Made by a program: the position numbers and the translations under genes
The notes under the pieces: model-generated
The model's input: the letters and a program-made list of their open reading frames with translations, nothing else
Told to the model about the DNA's origin: nothing
Databases searched by the model: none
NCBI GenBank assembly: GCA_023213395.1
Contig: CM041465.1
Coordinates: 173,793,741-173,857,740 of the forward strand
Direction of reading: 5' to 3'
DNA from: Cycas panzhihuaensis
Lineage: Eukaryota > Cycadophyta
Length of the DNA: 64,000 bases
In this document: piece after piece, positions 10,480 to 21,944 of the stretch
How the letters are laid out: each line of letters opens with the position of its first letter
Position numbering within the stretch: the first letter of the stretch is position 1

Positions 10480-10945
10480 CCAAATATAAAACCACTCAGG
10501 ATCAGCATCATTTTGTAGGTTCATTTAAAGTTGGCGACAAAGTTTGGCTTCACCTTGATCGCAAATGGTTTAAGCATCACCATAAGCTTAAACCTATTCA
10601 GTTTGGTCCATATACTATACTTCAAGCAATAGGGCCAAATGTTTTTCTCCTTGATTTACCTACCCATTTGGGTATTCATGATATTGTTAATATTAGTCAA
10701 CTCAAGTTATATGAGCCACCGCATCTAGAAGTTGAACCCTTCTGCTCATCCTAATGATACAATTCCATATTTACAACCTCTTCTTTCTAAAGATACCATT
10801 CTCGACACTTGACATCGACGGACATAACAACAAACTACAACCACATATCTCATTGGCCAAAAAGGGACTCTACCCACCAAAGCTAAATGGATCTCTGAAT
10901 CAGCACTCAAGGACCATTTTCCCCATCTTTAGTAGAAATTGGGGC
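10480..10945 (+). pseudogene. Gypsy A integrase C-terminus and chromodomain remnant
   Basis: The frame reads GDKVWLHLDRKWFKHHHKLK, then FLLDLPTHLGIHDIVNISQL, the usual GPY/F-type integrase tail, followed after 10760 by a degenerate chromodomain (TYLIGQKGTLPTKAKWI, LKDHFPHL) ending at a stop about 10945. A chromodomain would steer insertion towards marked chromatin. Its presence places this element among the chromoviruses. Confidence 0.65.
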
Positions 10946-10957
10946 TAATTTCTTTTT

Positions 10958-11319
10958 AAGTAGGGAGGAAATGATGAGTATTTATGTATAATCTTAGTCT
11001 TATTAAGTAACATTGTAAAAGGGAACTTAGGGTACCCAATTATCAATTAGGCACACATAAAAGCTAATTAGGGTACCTAATCATTAATTAGGTACATAAG
11101 GTGACATGTCTCACATAGAACACCAGTGTGAACCACACATAAACTAAATTGAGTTTGTATAAATATGTACAACCGTTCAAAGGAATAAATGAAGAGAGAA
11201 GTTCTCCTTTTTTTCTCTTAGTCTAGCATTCTTGTGCATGCTAAGCCCTGAAGGTGCTTGAATTGAAATGCATATCATATCAATTCATTCGGTGTTCAAT
11301 ACATATTTTGCAATCCACA
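10958..11319 (+). repeat. Gypsy A polypurine tract and 3' LTR
   Basis: The purine tract AAGTAGGGAGGAAA (10958-10971) directly precedes TGATGAGTATTT, taken as the LTR start (10972). A TATA box TATAAATAT lies at 11158-11166. The LTR end is uncertain; CA at 11319 is used. No 5' partner was found, so these limits rest on motif order only. Confidence 0.6.
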
Positions 11320-11791
11320 AATCGATTTTTTAACGAATCTAAATGATCTTCCGATTGAATTATCGCTCAGATTCGAATGCACAGGTTAATTTGGACCTAG
11401 GGTTATTTTTTTCTAAAGTTTGATGTAATTCAACTACATTGGAATATGATTTCAAGTCCACTAGCCCCCTAATGATCCGACCCTGGTCACCTACCGAATT
11501 CATATGACATGCCGCTAAGCAATGGAGGAGTTTAAAACCCCTTTATCAATTTATCTATTTATTTTTACTTCGGTTGTCAAAAAGGCACCTAGACGTTTTT
11601 GTCCATATCTCTTGATATAGGCGTCAAATTCCAATGGCATCTAAACTGTTGGGTTCTTGGTTCAAAGACAATCATTATGAGTGATAATATCCGATAGTTT
11701 AGACCAGTAGATGATACAGATTTTAATCATTGATGTTGCAACTTTTAGTTAAAAGATAAAAGAAATAACAATTCAAATAGATAAAAATTCT
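11320..11791. other. Unassigned stretch between elements
   Basis: No coding region, LTR or RNA gene was recognised. It may include the 5' LTR or leader of the gag-only element that starts its coding part at 11792. Confidence 0.4.
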
Positions 11792-12415
11792 TTGGTGAAG
11801 CTAGAGCACTCAGTAAAGCAACTGCAGCAATACTTGCACATAACATGCAAAGTCCAAGATATTAAGCCATTCGCCCCAGGAGAAGACATAACAACTACAG
11901 GTTGGCTTCAACATGTTGAAAAGCATTATAGAATTTCACCAAATACAAATTTCGAGGACTACGGTATTCAATACTACTTGAATGGTGAAGCTCATCAATG
12001 GTGTAAAAATTGGTCTAAAGAAAGATTCTTTCGTGATTGGGATTGATTTAAGGTAAAATTTACTTTAACATCTAACAAATGGGGTCATGAGGAAGTTACC
12101 AGAGAATCAAAGGCGCCAAACAACAAGGAAATAAAAGAAGAAGAATCGGTCGTTGATAGAGAGATCCAAGAACCATCGCAGGAGCATAAAGAAGATTCAA
12201 TACAGGAGCTACAACACAGCTAGGTTGAAGTCCCAAAACAAAAAGAGGAAAAAACAAAACATTTTGAAGGAGAGTCTGACACCAACAAAGCACAGGCTGA
12301 AGCAGAGCACTATGACGAACAATCTATGCTGAAACAGAGCGAAGCCATTAACAAGCCATCAAGGAAGGACCAAATAGGCATAGAAGATTTTGAAAAAGAA
12401 CCTTGACAAACTTCA
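11792..12415 (+). pseudogene. Gag-like ORF of non-autonomous element
   Basis: The first 84 codons carry a capsid-like core (GWLQHVEKHYRISPN, YLNGEAHQWCKNW, then a Trp/Phe-rich end). After a stop at 12044 the same frame family continues as a long Glu/Lys/Gln-rich tail (EEESVVDREIQEPSQEHKED, VPKQKEEK) to about 12405. A similar tail with VPKQQEEHS lies in the next element at about 16230. The capsid core would pack element RNA; the acidic tail is of unknown role. Confidence 0.55.
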
Positions 12416-13751
12416 TGCGAATCCAACAAGGTACTCATTGATCTTGTGTTACACATACACGTTTCGTTTGGTAGTTTAATCTATCCTCTCTCTTTCCCAG
12501 TTCAATAGCAGTAAAAAAACCCTCTTTTCCCCATCCCATAGTTACTCATAATCTTAATTCCCTTAACTCTAGTTTTCTCATAAGACAAATCCCAATTCCC
12601 CTTTGCAATCCTAGTTCATCTCTTTACTTGTGTATTCCTTCACCCCATATAGAACATCCAAAACAGGACATTCTACAACTTCAACCCATTCATCATGTTT
12701 CATCACTTAGTATTACCCCCTACGAAACCCCACCTCATCCTTCCCAATCCTATCCACTTCTACACTACGAGTATTGTTTTTTCCATTAAATCTCTCGTTT
12801 TGTCTGAATACCATCTCTAAATCATTATTAAATCTTATTTTTATAAAGAACATCTATCGCTAATCCCTCGCCCATCTTTTCTCCCAAGAGATCCTTGTGA
12901 TCTGACAAAACCCGCATAAATTCTCATCCCCATTCAAGCCAAATCCCATACATCATTCCTTCTTCCTATGCCTTCAAAGATAAGGCTGATCACCACCCAA
13001 AATCCCATTTCTTCCCTTTCTTCTTACAATAAGCAATCATCATTTCAGGATCCTTATGACCAATTATTTTTCCAAAATCTCCACCCAAGTCCTCATTATT
13101 TTACTCACCTTTCCCACCATAATCCATTCTGCATAAGGACAAAATGTGCAAACACGGAGCAAGATCAGCACAAGGCATCTAGGGCACCCCACAGGTCCTG
13201 GGAATACTCTAATACAGGTCCACGGACAGCAAGTACCTTCTCCCAAGAACAAGAATCAACAAATTCAAGACACTTAGTTGTAAGATCCAATAAGAGCTGC
13301 AAGATTAGACCTAATTGTTATGACATATAAGACTTAGAAAGAGGTGGTTGGAAGAACTCATCAAGACTATACCGAAAATACCCAATACTTCAAAGGCGAA
13401 GTATTATTTTAAGGAGAGGGGAATTGTAGCATTCCTACAATAAGGATGAAGTCAGTTTTAAGAGAAATTATTATTATGAAATCAATTTTTTGTGGAGAGA
13501 GAATTTAGGAATTGGTTTTTAAAGACAAAATAAAGGCTATAAATAGAAAAGCCTTGATCATTTATAAAACAATCTTGGAGAATTTATTACCATATGGTAA
13601 AATAGCTTCATGCCATTAGGGCCTCGTGCCTGTTAGAGGATCATGCCCACCTTGAAGAGGGTTGCTACTACTGGACATTTGTATCAAGAGCTATTACTCA
13701 GTTATTATTATTATTCCTTATTTACATATGCTATTGTTATCCATATATGAA

Positions 13752-13754
<3 letters not shown>
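11792..13754 (+). mobile_element. Gag-only non-autonomous LTR element, copy 1
   Basis: A single gag-like frame (11792-12415) is followed by about 1 kb without pol domains (12416-13410, pyrimidine-rich, no gene seen), then a purine tract AAGGAGAGGGGAA (13411-13423) and an LTR starting TGTAGCATTCC at 13425 with TATA box TATAAATA at 13538-13545. No protease, RT or integrase was seen, so it fits the gag-only, non-autonomous class (TR-GAG type). The 5' LTR was not identified. Confidence 0.6.

Positions 13755-13795
<41 letters not shown>
13754..13795. repeat. (AT)n microsatellite
   Basis: This is an uninterrupted AT dinucleotide run of about 42 bp. It lies at the end of the LTR that begins at 13425 and blurs that boundary. 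Confidence 0.95.
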
Positions 13796-13798
<3 letters not shown>

Positions 13799-14343
13799 AA
13801 ATCATGTTTTAGGAGGGTTTATTGCTGTAATTTATATTCTATCTATTGCGAATGTATGAAAAATATTGGGAAGTACTGTTGTAATCTGGTAGCATTATTA
13901 TCTGGAGATATATTATCAATGGTGAATGATTGTAAATATTTCGTTATATGCTAGAAATATTGCTTTTGTCTGTTCTTTTTCTATTGGGCCCGTTAAAAGG
14001 AATGTGAAAGATGCAAGTATGGCCATTTCTATTTGTGTTGCCCCTAGCAAACACGTTAGAATACATGGCCACTCTCTTGTGCTACCGCACCAGCAACTGC
14101 AATGTCTCAGTCCATCAAATAGTATGTCCCATCATGCCAACAAGATAATGTTGTCCAAGCCTCATTTTTGGACACAGAATTAATTCTAGCTAGTAATCAA
14201 CCACCCTAGATTGGTCTATCAAAAGAGTTGTCCTTGAGTTGTCTATCGCATCTTGGAAGGTTTTGGCCATATGCATTAACCAAGTGGTATAAATGAGGAA
14301 TGGGTGAGAAAGCTTACCACCTTCTAGATAGTCAATTCACTTA
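13796..14343. other. Unassigned stretch, no gene seen
   Basis: It lies between two related LTRs. Short frames exist but carry no recognisable domain. Confidence 0.4.
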
Positions 14344-14711
14344 TGGGAATGTGAAGCTTGCTCCAAAGAATTATTACAAGCGTAATTTTATATTAATATG
14401 AAGTCAACTCCAAATAGGCCCCAACTTTCGGATATAAATAAGGGTGCCTTGATCATTTATTATCATCTTTTAAAATATTATTTGTCTTATTGGAACAATG
14501 GCCTAGAGCCATTGTGGCACTACAATGCCTTGGCAGGATCCCCTCACCTCAAAGAGGACCACTATTCTAAGAAATCATCTCATATTCTATATTATCTAAA
14601 CATTATTCTACCATAAATTTGATATTACATTACTATTCCATTGTGGACATGATATTCTAATATATTTTTATCGCTAATTATCATGGGCTTCACCACAACT
14701 GATATCAAAGC
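14344..14711 (+). repeat. LTR remnant with primer-binding site
   Basis: The sequence resembles the LTR at 13425 around its TATA region (TATAAATA near 14434, then GCCTTGATCATTTAT in both). It ends CACCACA at 14697 and is followed two bases later by TGATATCAAAGC (14700-14711), a decayed tRNA-Met primer site (TGGTATCAGAGC with C-to-T and G-to-A changes). It therefore looks like the 5' LTR of another copy of the gag-only family. The start is approximate. Confidence 0.55.
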
Positions 14712-15202
14712 AAGTTTTTGCAAAGTTCTCTATGTTTGTAGGTGCATTGTTTTATTGCTTATCTATTGTCTATAAGCATCACATGAGGACATTGTTTCCT
14801 GTGATGTATGTTTTTGCATGATGTATGTTTTTGCATGTTGTGTCATGGGATTATTCATACCAAGTTGTTTTCTTCCATCATGCATCAATAGTGACCAGCC
14901 AAGTCCCCTCTGAACAACATAGCCTCTGTTATCCATGAAACGCTCGATCGCAATATGTGATGTGTCAAGCCGTATGCCATCATTGTCGTTGCGAGAGCTG
15001 CCTTCTATCTAAAAGTTTGTCGAAACCATTCACCTGTCATTTGTGTCGTTTGATCTTCCCATACTCACTCCAACTGCCACCAACCAAAGTTCGATCATTA
15101 GAGCTATTATGATCATTCAAATCCATTCGGCGTTGATTGTGATACCCTACAACTACCTCCACTCACCGAATTTTCTTAGGGGCATTGTAGTGTGAGTGTG
15201 AT
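14712..15202. other. Unassigned interior or flank, no gene seen
   Basis: It contains a short duplicated word (TGATGTATGTTTTTGCA, twice near 14802-14836). No domain was recognised. Confidence 0.4.
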
Positions 15203-16740
15203 TGTTTGTGATCAAAGTAGACCAAGATGTCAACTATGCCATGACAATGTAAGGATATGCATATTTCTAGGGGTCGTAGCCATGAGACCAATGTTGTGTA
15301 TGATGGTATGGTATTTCTTTGCCTCCTCCAAAGTATTTTTGTCAAGGATAGAATCCATGTTGAGTTTAGCAATTGCAAGGACAACATAATAGGTATTAGA
15401 CCTCTGCCTCGTGCATGTTCCCTGTACTCCAATGCCATCGCCTCTATAATTGGTAACACTTTGCCATAACTTCCCTCATGTCATCATCACCACCATAAGG
15501 TCGAGCAAGTTTATATTGTTTCCTTTTTGTGTCTTTTTTGGCTTTTGCCACTTGTTCCTATTGCTTGAGCTACTCCTGTCAAGGGCAAAACACTCGAATC
15601 CACCATTTTGACAGCTCCTTCCATTCCATCCCCTACTTCTACAAGCCTATGTTGTTCCCCACATCCTTCTCTAGCCTCTTATGTCCCCATCACTCTCCTC
15701 CATTACTATACTCATCTAAATTGGTTGTCATAGCTTTAGTTTTGGCCTCGCACTCAAATCATTCTCACCAATTGTATATTACCAAAGGATAGAAGATATG
15801 GTGAAAAGACGGGATCCCATACATTTGGCAATCAAACCCTAAATAAGCAAAATGACAAACTACTAAAAGGCAATAGATAAATGAAATCAACTCTCAATAA
15901 GATCAAGCAAATGCTACAATCTATGATGGAATTTTTGCACCAAAAATGTTCTTCAACCTACTTGACACCAATTACCCACACAATTCAAGAGGAGTCCCCT
16001 TACCAACATAAGTGTATCCAACCGCCTCAAGGGTAGGCAAGCCTTTAGAAGCTCTAACTAACATGACAATTGTTCAAGATGATTTAGAACCAAAAACTAC
16101 AAACCATAAAAGAGATCATGCCGAGACAACCATCCAAGAAGAAGAGATGCAACAAGACCAAGAACCATAGACAATTGATCAAAGAAGGGACTTAGATAGA
16201 GGCACTCAAGAGAACGAAGCAAGATCAATGCAACAAGTCCCAAAACAACAGGAAGAACATAGTAGGGCAATGAACGAGGATGTTGATCAAGTGCCAAGAC
16301 CAGTCACAATACGGATGCAAAGTCAATACATCGAGATTTACATAACAAATTAGCCTCAACATAGTAAGCCAAAGAAAAAGAAAAGGACAAAAACCAGGCC
16401 ATATCATAAGTACAACAACCAACAACATTAGCCAACCTACCAAACCTAATGAGCATTAGCAAGAATTACAACCCAAGGCAAGTTGTGTGTGTCCCCCACA
16501 TCAGAAAGCTTTGAGGATAAAGCTTCTTAAGGAAAGAGGGGATGTTGTGACCCAAGTTAGCCAAGATGTCAACCATATAATGTCGATGTAAGGATATGCA
16601 AATCTATGGGGACCATAGTAGCCCTGGAATGGATGTTGAGTATCTCAATATTGTATTTGTCTGCCTTTGGGTGCCTCCTCTAAAGTATTTCTATTATGGA
16701 TAGGGTTTGTGTTAAGTTCAATCGTGGTAAAGCCCCTACA
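15203..16740 (+). mobile_element. Gag-only/TRIM-like LTR element, copy 2
   Basis: Two direct repeats, about 184 bp (15203-15386) and 198 bp (16543-16740), share TGTT-GTGA starts, the word GTAAGGATATGCA and ends in ACA. The left repeat is followed by a decayed primer site (TAGGTATTAGACC at 15390). The right one is preceded by a purine tract (AAGGAAAGAGGGGA, 16529-16542). The 1156-bp interior has no pol domains. At 15990-16350 it has a broken Glu/Gln-rich frame resembling the tail of the gag-like ORF at 11792. No target duplication is visible (GTGAT against ATAGC), so it is old. It appears to sit at the edge of gypsy C. Confidence 0.68.
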
Positions 16741-16779
16741 ATAGCCCTAGATGAGCATTCTATAAAATTTTGTTGCACC

Positions 16780-17470
16780 CAAAAATGCTCAATGCTCTAA
16801 CCTTGGACACAATCTTGGGCATCAACCATTCCAATGGGGTCTGGATTTTATTGGGATCTACCTTGACCCCTTCCTATAAGATCATGTGCCCCAAATAGTC
16901 TACCTCTATTTCTTCGAATGAATATTTTAACTTTTGGCAAAGACGGTATTGTCTTGTAGGACCTAGAGGATTATTATTATATGTTGAAGATGATCTTGAA
17001 AGTTCCTTATGTATATCAAAATATCATCAAAACAGACTAGAACAAATTTTTATGGGGAAGGTTTGAGTCCCCGATTCATCATTGCTTGAAAGGTACCTAG
17101 TGCATTCATTAGTTGAAAGCGCATTACTTTAAACTTTCTACGTCATTCATGGGTTCTGAAAGTCATAACTAAGGTAACTTCCACCCATGCTTTGATATGA
17201 TAATATCTCGAACAAAGGCAAATCTTAATAAAAATGCATGGCTCTATGTAGTTCATCCAACAAGCCATCTATTCAAGGAATTGAAAGCTTATTCTTAATG
17301 GTGAACTTGTTTAAAGGTCGATAACCCCCACACATCTAAAACGCCACATACTTTCCAGGAACTAATATCAAGGGAGCAACACAAATACTCTTACTCGAAA
17401 TAATGGCACCTTGGTCTAGCAACTTTTGTGCAAGTTCATCAACCTTTTTCCTATGCCGATTTAAGTGTCT
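16780..17470 (-). pseudogene. Gypsy C reverse transcriptase relic
   Basis: Minus-strand fragments follow RT order: CGGYRPLNKFTIKNKLSIP near 17270-17340, then the palm with MRFQLMNALGTFQAMMN and CFDDILIYI around 16990-17130, then EVDYLGHMIL and EGVKVDPNKI near 16820-16920. Frameshifts and stops break it repeatedly. The metal-binding DD is preserved in FDDI. It would have copied element RNA into DNA. Confidence 0.78.
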
Positions 17471-17699
17471 ATAAGGCCTGACATTAATAGGTGCAATCCT
17501 TGGTTTAATTCAATCATATGCCCCATCCCTCTATCTAGTAGTGCTTCTCCAAAAAGGTTCTAAAAAATTCTTAGGAAATTAATAAAGAAAGACTTGTATA
17601 TCCAGATAAAATACCTATTCTTCTCCCATTTACATGGCATCACAACTAACAACCCGTCCTTATGGGTAATTCCTAAAGTTCTTTCCCATGCAATGTGAA

Positions 17700-18115
17700 G
17701 AGATTACTTAGTTTAGAAGTATATATTATACTTGTAATTTGTACCTCTTCCCTTTTAGTGGAAAGATTATGACCATTTTGTTGTAATTCACAAGGAAGGA
17801 ATGGAAGGTACCCTGAAGCCATTATGCTCCTACAACAATATCTAACCCTCCTACAAGCATTGCAAACATAGAAGACTCAAGTACATAATCACCAATATTT
17901 ACCTTAATCTTAGTGTAGGTGTGTCCACATAACATGGTTTTACCCCTACAATTACCACCTAAAATTGTTTGTATGGCACAATGTGCAACCCAATTTGTTT
18001 ATTGTTCTTTGACTAATAAAGTAGTGAGTGTTATGTTTATCTAACTCGTTTTTTTTGTTGTTCTTTCATTTATAAAGTTGTCAATGTTGCCTTTGTCTAC
18101 CAAGATTGAGACTTC
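17700..18115 (-). pseudogene. Gypsy C protease relic
   Basis: The minus-strand frame reads ILVDKGNIDNFIN, where relatives have DSGSTHNF, so the catalytic Asp is present but the next residue is Lys. It then runs through KVNIGDYVLESSMFAMLVGG, DIVVGA and WLQGTFHSF, the typical course of chromovirus-like proteases. The stretch 17470-17700 between protease and RT has no clear domain. Confidence 0.7.
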
Positions 18116-18173
18116 GTTATTCTTGGCATGCCCTACAAACCTGAGTCCCTCTGGCAATGTGATAATTCTGGTC

Positions 18174-18296
18174 ATGCACTACATCTTCTATTGGTTCATT
18201 GATCACCCTAGTTGTATCATGCACTACATCTTCTATTGGTTCATTGATCACCCTAGTTGTATCATGCACTACATCTTCTATTAGTTCATTGATCAC
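18174..18296 (-). repeat. 45-bp in-frame tandem repeat in gypsy C linker
   Basis: Two full 45-bp units (18174-18218 and 18219-18263) and a partial third (18264-18296) are nearly identical. On the minus strand each encodes DTTRVINEPIEDVVH, in frame with the gag-protease linker, which is acidic in gypsy E as well. Identity between units shows recent slippage in an otherwise decayed element. Confidence 0.9.
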
Positions 18297-18409
18297 CTCT
18301 TCTTCCTTATTTTCTTCTTCTTATGAGTCTTCCACAAGCTCTTTAGCACCAATTTCTTGCTCATCATCCATCATGTTAAGTTTCTTCTCTAGGAAATGGT
18401 GATCTTTAG

Positions 18410-19425
18410 TCCATTTTCCTCGACATTAAAGCAAGTCCCTTTGTCCAAGTGTTGAAAACATGCAAGTCCTACGAGATTGTTATCAACCCAACTGATTTCC
18501 TTTGATGTTGTCCCTACTATCCTAGGTGGAAATCCCTTATTGCTTCCTATGCTTATCATTGCCTCAAGTGACCTAAATGGATAATGCCTATCCTCCCTTC
18601 TTGCATAGCCTTCCCTTACTAAAGCACCCCCACGTTCTTTGCAAGACTTATTGCTTGCCTCAAATTCTCCATTAGGTAGGAGTTAAGCAAGAATCGAATT
18701 TGTTCTCTAAGTCCCCACAAACATGCTTCCAATAAGAACTTGTTCCCTAGCATAACTAGGAGCATAATTTGGAGAGATTGAAATTCATATATGTGTTGCT
18801 ATATTGAGGTTTTGTGTTGTAGATATATTAGTCATGCAAAGAAATCTTTATTCCATGTCTCTTCGCATTGTTCACATATGGCCTTTAACAAAAATATCCA
18901 ATTAAAATTGATAGTGTGATCATAGACTCACCTCCACCATTTGAGCTAGTGTGCAACCTTATTACTTAAGCACAAAGAAGTAAACAAGATGTTCCCTTTT
19001 CCCAAGCATGGGTGATTGGTGAAGCATGTCTCCATCTTTGTAACCATGTCGTTACATCTTTGCTCATGTGTAGATCAAAAAATTCTTAATAGACCTTCTT
19101 GTTCTTAAGGTCATCGCTCCCCTCATCCATTTTCTTATCGAGAAGTTTCTCTTTGTTCCTAGAAGACTCCTACCCCTTCAAACAAACCCTTTACATTCCT
19201 TTGTTCCTAAAAAATTTGTTTTCGCCTTATATCTTTCTTTCACATGTTTACAATTTCTATTATTTCATACATCATCTTATCTAGTTGTTCCTAAACAGTG
19301 TTCCTAAATTCCTTAAGATTTTCCCAAAGCCTACTAAAATTGGCTCTAATTTTGTCATCCCTTCATTGCATATCTACCTAAACATTTTCTAAAGAATTTG
19401 AAAGGTTGAGAGGAGCCATCTTCTT
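18410..19425 (-). pseudogene. Gypsy C gag relic
   Basis: The likely start is near 19420 (MAPLNLSNSLENV on the minus strand). Several stops follow. A Cys/His stretch near 18420-18480 may be the old zinc motif, which links to the protease through the acidic repeat region. The capsid core is too decayed to place exactly. Confidence 0.5.
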
Positions 19426-19671
19426 GGGTGTGAGCTGAGGAATTTTGATTGCAACAATGGATCACAGAAGAGCAACAATGAGAACAAAAAGGTCACAGGA
19501 TGCTACACCTAGAAAAGAAATGGCTAGAGAAAAGGAACAAAGGCAACAAAGAGAGCACTACTTGAGTAAGATAGTTATCCAATACTTTGACTCCCACAGC
19601 AAGAGGGCTACTCCTCTCTTAAGAGGTATAGATACTTATCTTGCAATTTTGGACTCAAGCATGGCAATCTT

Positions 19672-20249
19672 TGTTAAACCTTATGTTTAAATGTTAAGTG
19701 AATGTACATTTATTTTTCATGTAATATATGCACTTTATACTTTAGGGGCGACTTATCACTTAAGTGATAAAGTGCACACCCACATTCTTTCTAGTGACAC
19801 AACGTTGTCACAAAAGGGTCAATGGACCCTCATGCACTTGTTTGAATATTCCAAGTGATGTATCTTGGATGTTTGACACTTGTCAAACATCCAAGGCCTT
19901 AGGTGAGGATCCAAGCACTTTTGCTCATGATCCATGTGATGTATCTTGGATATTTGACACTTGTCAAACATCCAAGGCCTTAGGTCTTTCATTTCACTCT
20001 ATATAAGGAGACCTCTCCTCATTGTCTCATAAGAGAGTTGGAGTTGTATTGTTATGCTATCAGTTTGCTAATCAAGCTATTTTCTACTTGGGAGGTTGGA
20101 CCAATTCCAACTCCACATATTTGGTATCATTTTCTCTTGCTCCTATATTTCAGTTTATGCTTTTATGCTCTCATGCTTTCATGCATTTATTGTATTGTGA
20201 TTATATTTATGATCTTGGGATCAATGTGGCCTAATGCCCATTGTCAACA
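19672..20249 (+). repeat. Copia 1 5' LTR
   Basis: The 578-bp LTR contains a perfect palindrome TTATCACTTAAGTGATAA (19753-19770) and two long hairpins, each with 15-nt arms CTTGGATGTTTGACA / TGTCAAACATCCAAG or a one-base variant (19864-19895 and 19945-19976). A TATA box TATATAA lies at 20000-20006. The two hairpins come from an internal duplication of about 80 bp that is also in the 3' LTR (26454-27028) but absent from copia 2 and 3. A decayed primer site TTAGTATCGAGC follows at 20251-20262. Confidence 0.93.
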
Positions 20250-21944
20250 TTTAGTATCGAGCTAATGGTCTCTGTTTGAGCATATTAGTTTCTTTGTTAT
20301 CTACATCACATTGGTGGACCTTTGCCAAGTCGGTGAGCACTTTGACCGCCAGTGAAGGAAGGCATCCGGTGTCCTGCTAGCATCGATCGGCCTTGAAGAA
20401 GTATTCCAGCTCAGTTTTTGAAGACGACTCATCAATACATCACAATAGGCGCATCGCCATTGTCTAGTCATTCATTCGACCTTTTGAAGACCGACTCATC
20501 AATACACCGCCACCTCACCGTCCTTTGCTTACTTGATCGGCAAGATTCGAGGAACCGCTACTCATCAAGTACACCCATTCGACCATTTGTCTCTTGTCAT
20601 TCCAGCTCGGCTTACACCGCCGGCTATTCTCTAGGCTACCGGCTTTGGGCTGTCTTGCCTCCACCCCTCTACACAAGACACAGGCATCTAATCACCTCGC
20701 CACCACAAATTGCCAACTCATCGACCACTTGAAGCACCTTCATTTCCGGTGTCACATCGCCGCCGATCGGCATTTGAGGCAAGCGCCTCATCTAGGCCGC
20801 CACCGGTGGCATCTTGTCGATCCGGCTCATCACGATCCGGCTCATCCTTTGTCATAAGGCGCGGTCCTCCCTCCATTTCGGCATTCTTTTTTGCATATTT
20901 TATGCTCATAAGAATTCTCTTTTGAAGTTTTTTTAAATTTCTTAAGGGGAAAAATTGTAAAAAGACTTTAAGAGTTTTTAATTTCTCAACTTATAAATGG
21001 GCTTACTTAAAGTTTTTCTACATTAACTCTCTTGATTCTCAAAAGTACTTGTGTACTCCTTTGCTTTAAGCCTTTTTTTTTACACTTTCGGTCATTAGGC
21101 TTAATTATTGTGATCAAGAGGAATGTTTTCATTGTAAAGGTGAAGAAACTTATCACCTAAACTCGGTTTTGGCACCTTGCATGGTGACCTTGCCCTTCTT
21201 GAGTTCAAAAGAAGGCTCATTGAGAAAAGTAATAAAATCACTTGTTTTTGTTGGATGGTTGAGACATTTTAAGTCTCAACAAGCTGTGGAGCTTGTGTTG
21301 GACTTTGGAGCAATTTCTTGAGTACATTTTCATCACTTCATCGGTTTGTGGAGCTTAAAAGGAACCCATTTATGTCATCAAAGGTTCCTTACATTTTGTT
21401 TTAGTACTCAAAAGTACTTCATCATTGTACTCAAGCATACATACTTGGATCTAAAGCACTTATCTGTTTTGTGCTCTTTCATTGTAAGCCAAAAAGGCAT
21501 AAAGAAAATCCAAGTAAGAAGATTCACTCACACTTATTTAAAAGTGAACTTAAAAATCATTGGGAGGCTCGAAAAGGTTCATACCTTGCCGCTGAATTAA
21601 CCTTAAGCTTGGTGCATTCCCTAGGGGACCAACCGACCGTATGATCAGTGCACGACAATTAAGGTTGCTTGAGGGAAAGGAGGTTCGAAAAGGGTGTTAT
21701 TGGTACATGAATCCCGGGGAAAGCATGGTACGTCCATGCGGATCAACCCTACTGCCTTGTCCTAGATTTAACTTGGTTCTCCACCTCATTAGCCAGAGTC
21801 CTCCACTTCTCTTCACCCCATTGGTTGTTGGATCTTCTTGTAAGATCAGGACTAGTGGTGTTGTTTGAAGGTGGATCTTAAGCGACAAAAGCTCTTGAGA
21901 CTTCCAAGTTATCTGCTAGCTTCAAGTGTTACTCAAGTGGAAAG
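20250..21944 (+). other. Copia 1 untranslated leader
   Basis: After the primer site comes a GC-rich part (about 20330-20880) with repeated CGACTCATCAATACA and CCGGCTCATC words and no domain. This part is unlike the leaders of copia 2 and 3. From about 20920 on, and clearly from GGCACCTTGCATGGTGACC at 21172, the leader matches the others. The block at about 21597-21790 holds the conserved stem-loop (see findings). Confidence 0.75.

Larger units (their letters stand above)
6538..11319 (+). mobile_element. Gypsy A: decayed Ty3/gypsy chromovirus-like element
   Basis: The domain order is gag, zinc motif, protease, RT, RNase H, integrase, chromodomain remnant, purine tract, 3' LTR, all on the plus strand and in several frames. 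RT has YLDD. No matching 5' LTR was found upstream, so the left limit is only the start of the leader repeat. The 3' LTR end at 11319 is a guess from a CA terminus. The relic at 470-2055 is from the same family. Confidence 0.8.

Noticed and set aside
13751-13795. Frame beginning with Ile-Tyr repeats
   Set aside because: It is the translation of an AT microsatellite.
20022-20265. Short frames shared by several LTRs (also near 26738, 55020 and 62090)
   Set aside because: They are LTR sequence around the TATA box read in different frames, not conserved as protein.
20418-20925. Overlapping frames in a GC-rich stretch as a gene
   Set aside because: It lies in the copia 1 leader, frames lack any domain and overlap in all phases; low-complexity repeat words explain the openness.
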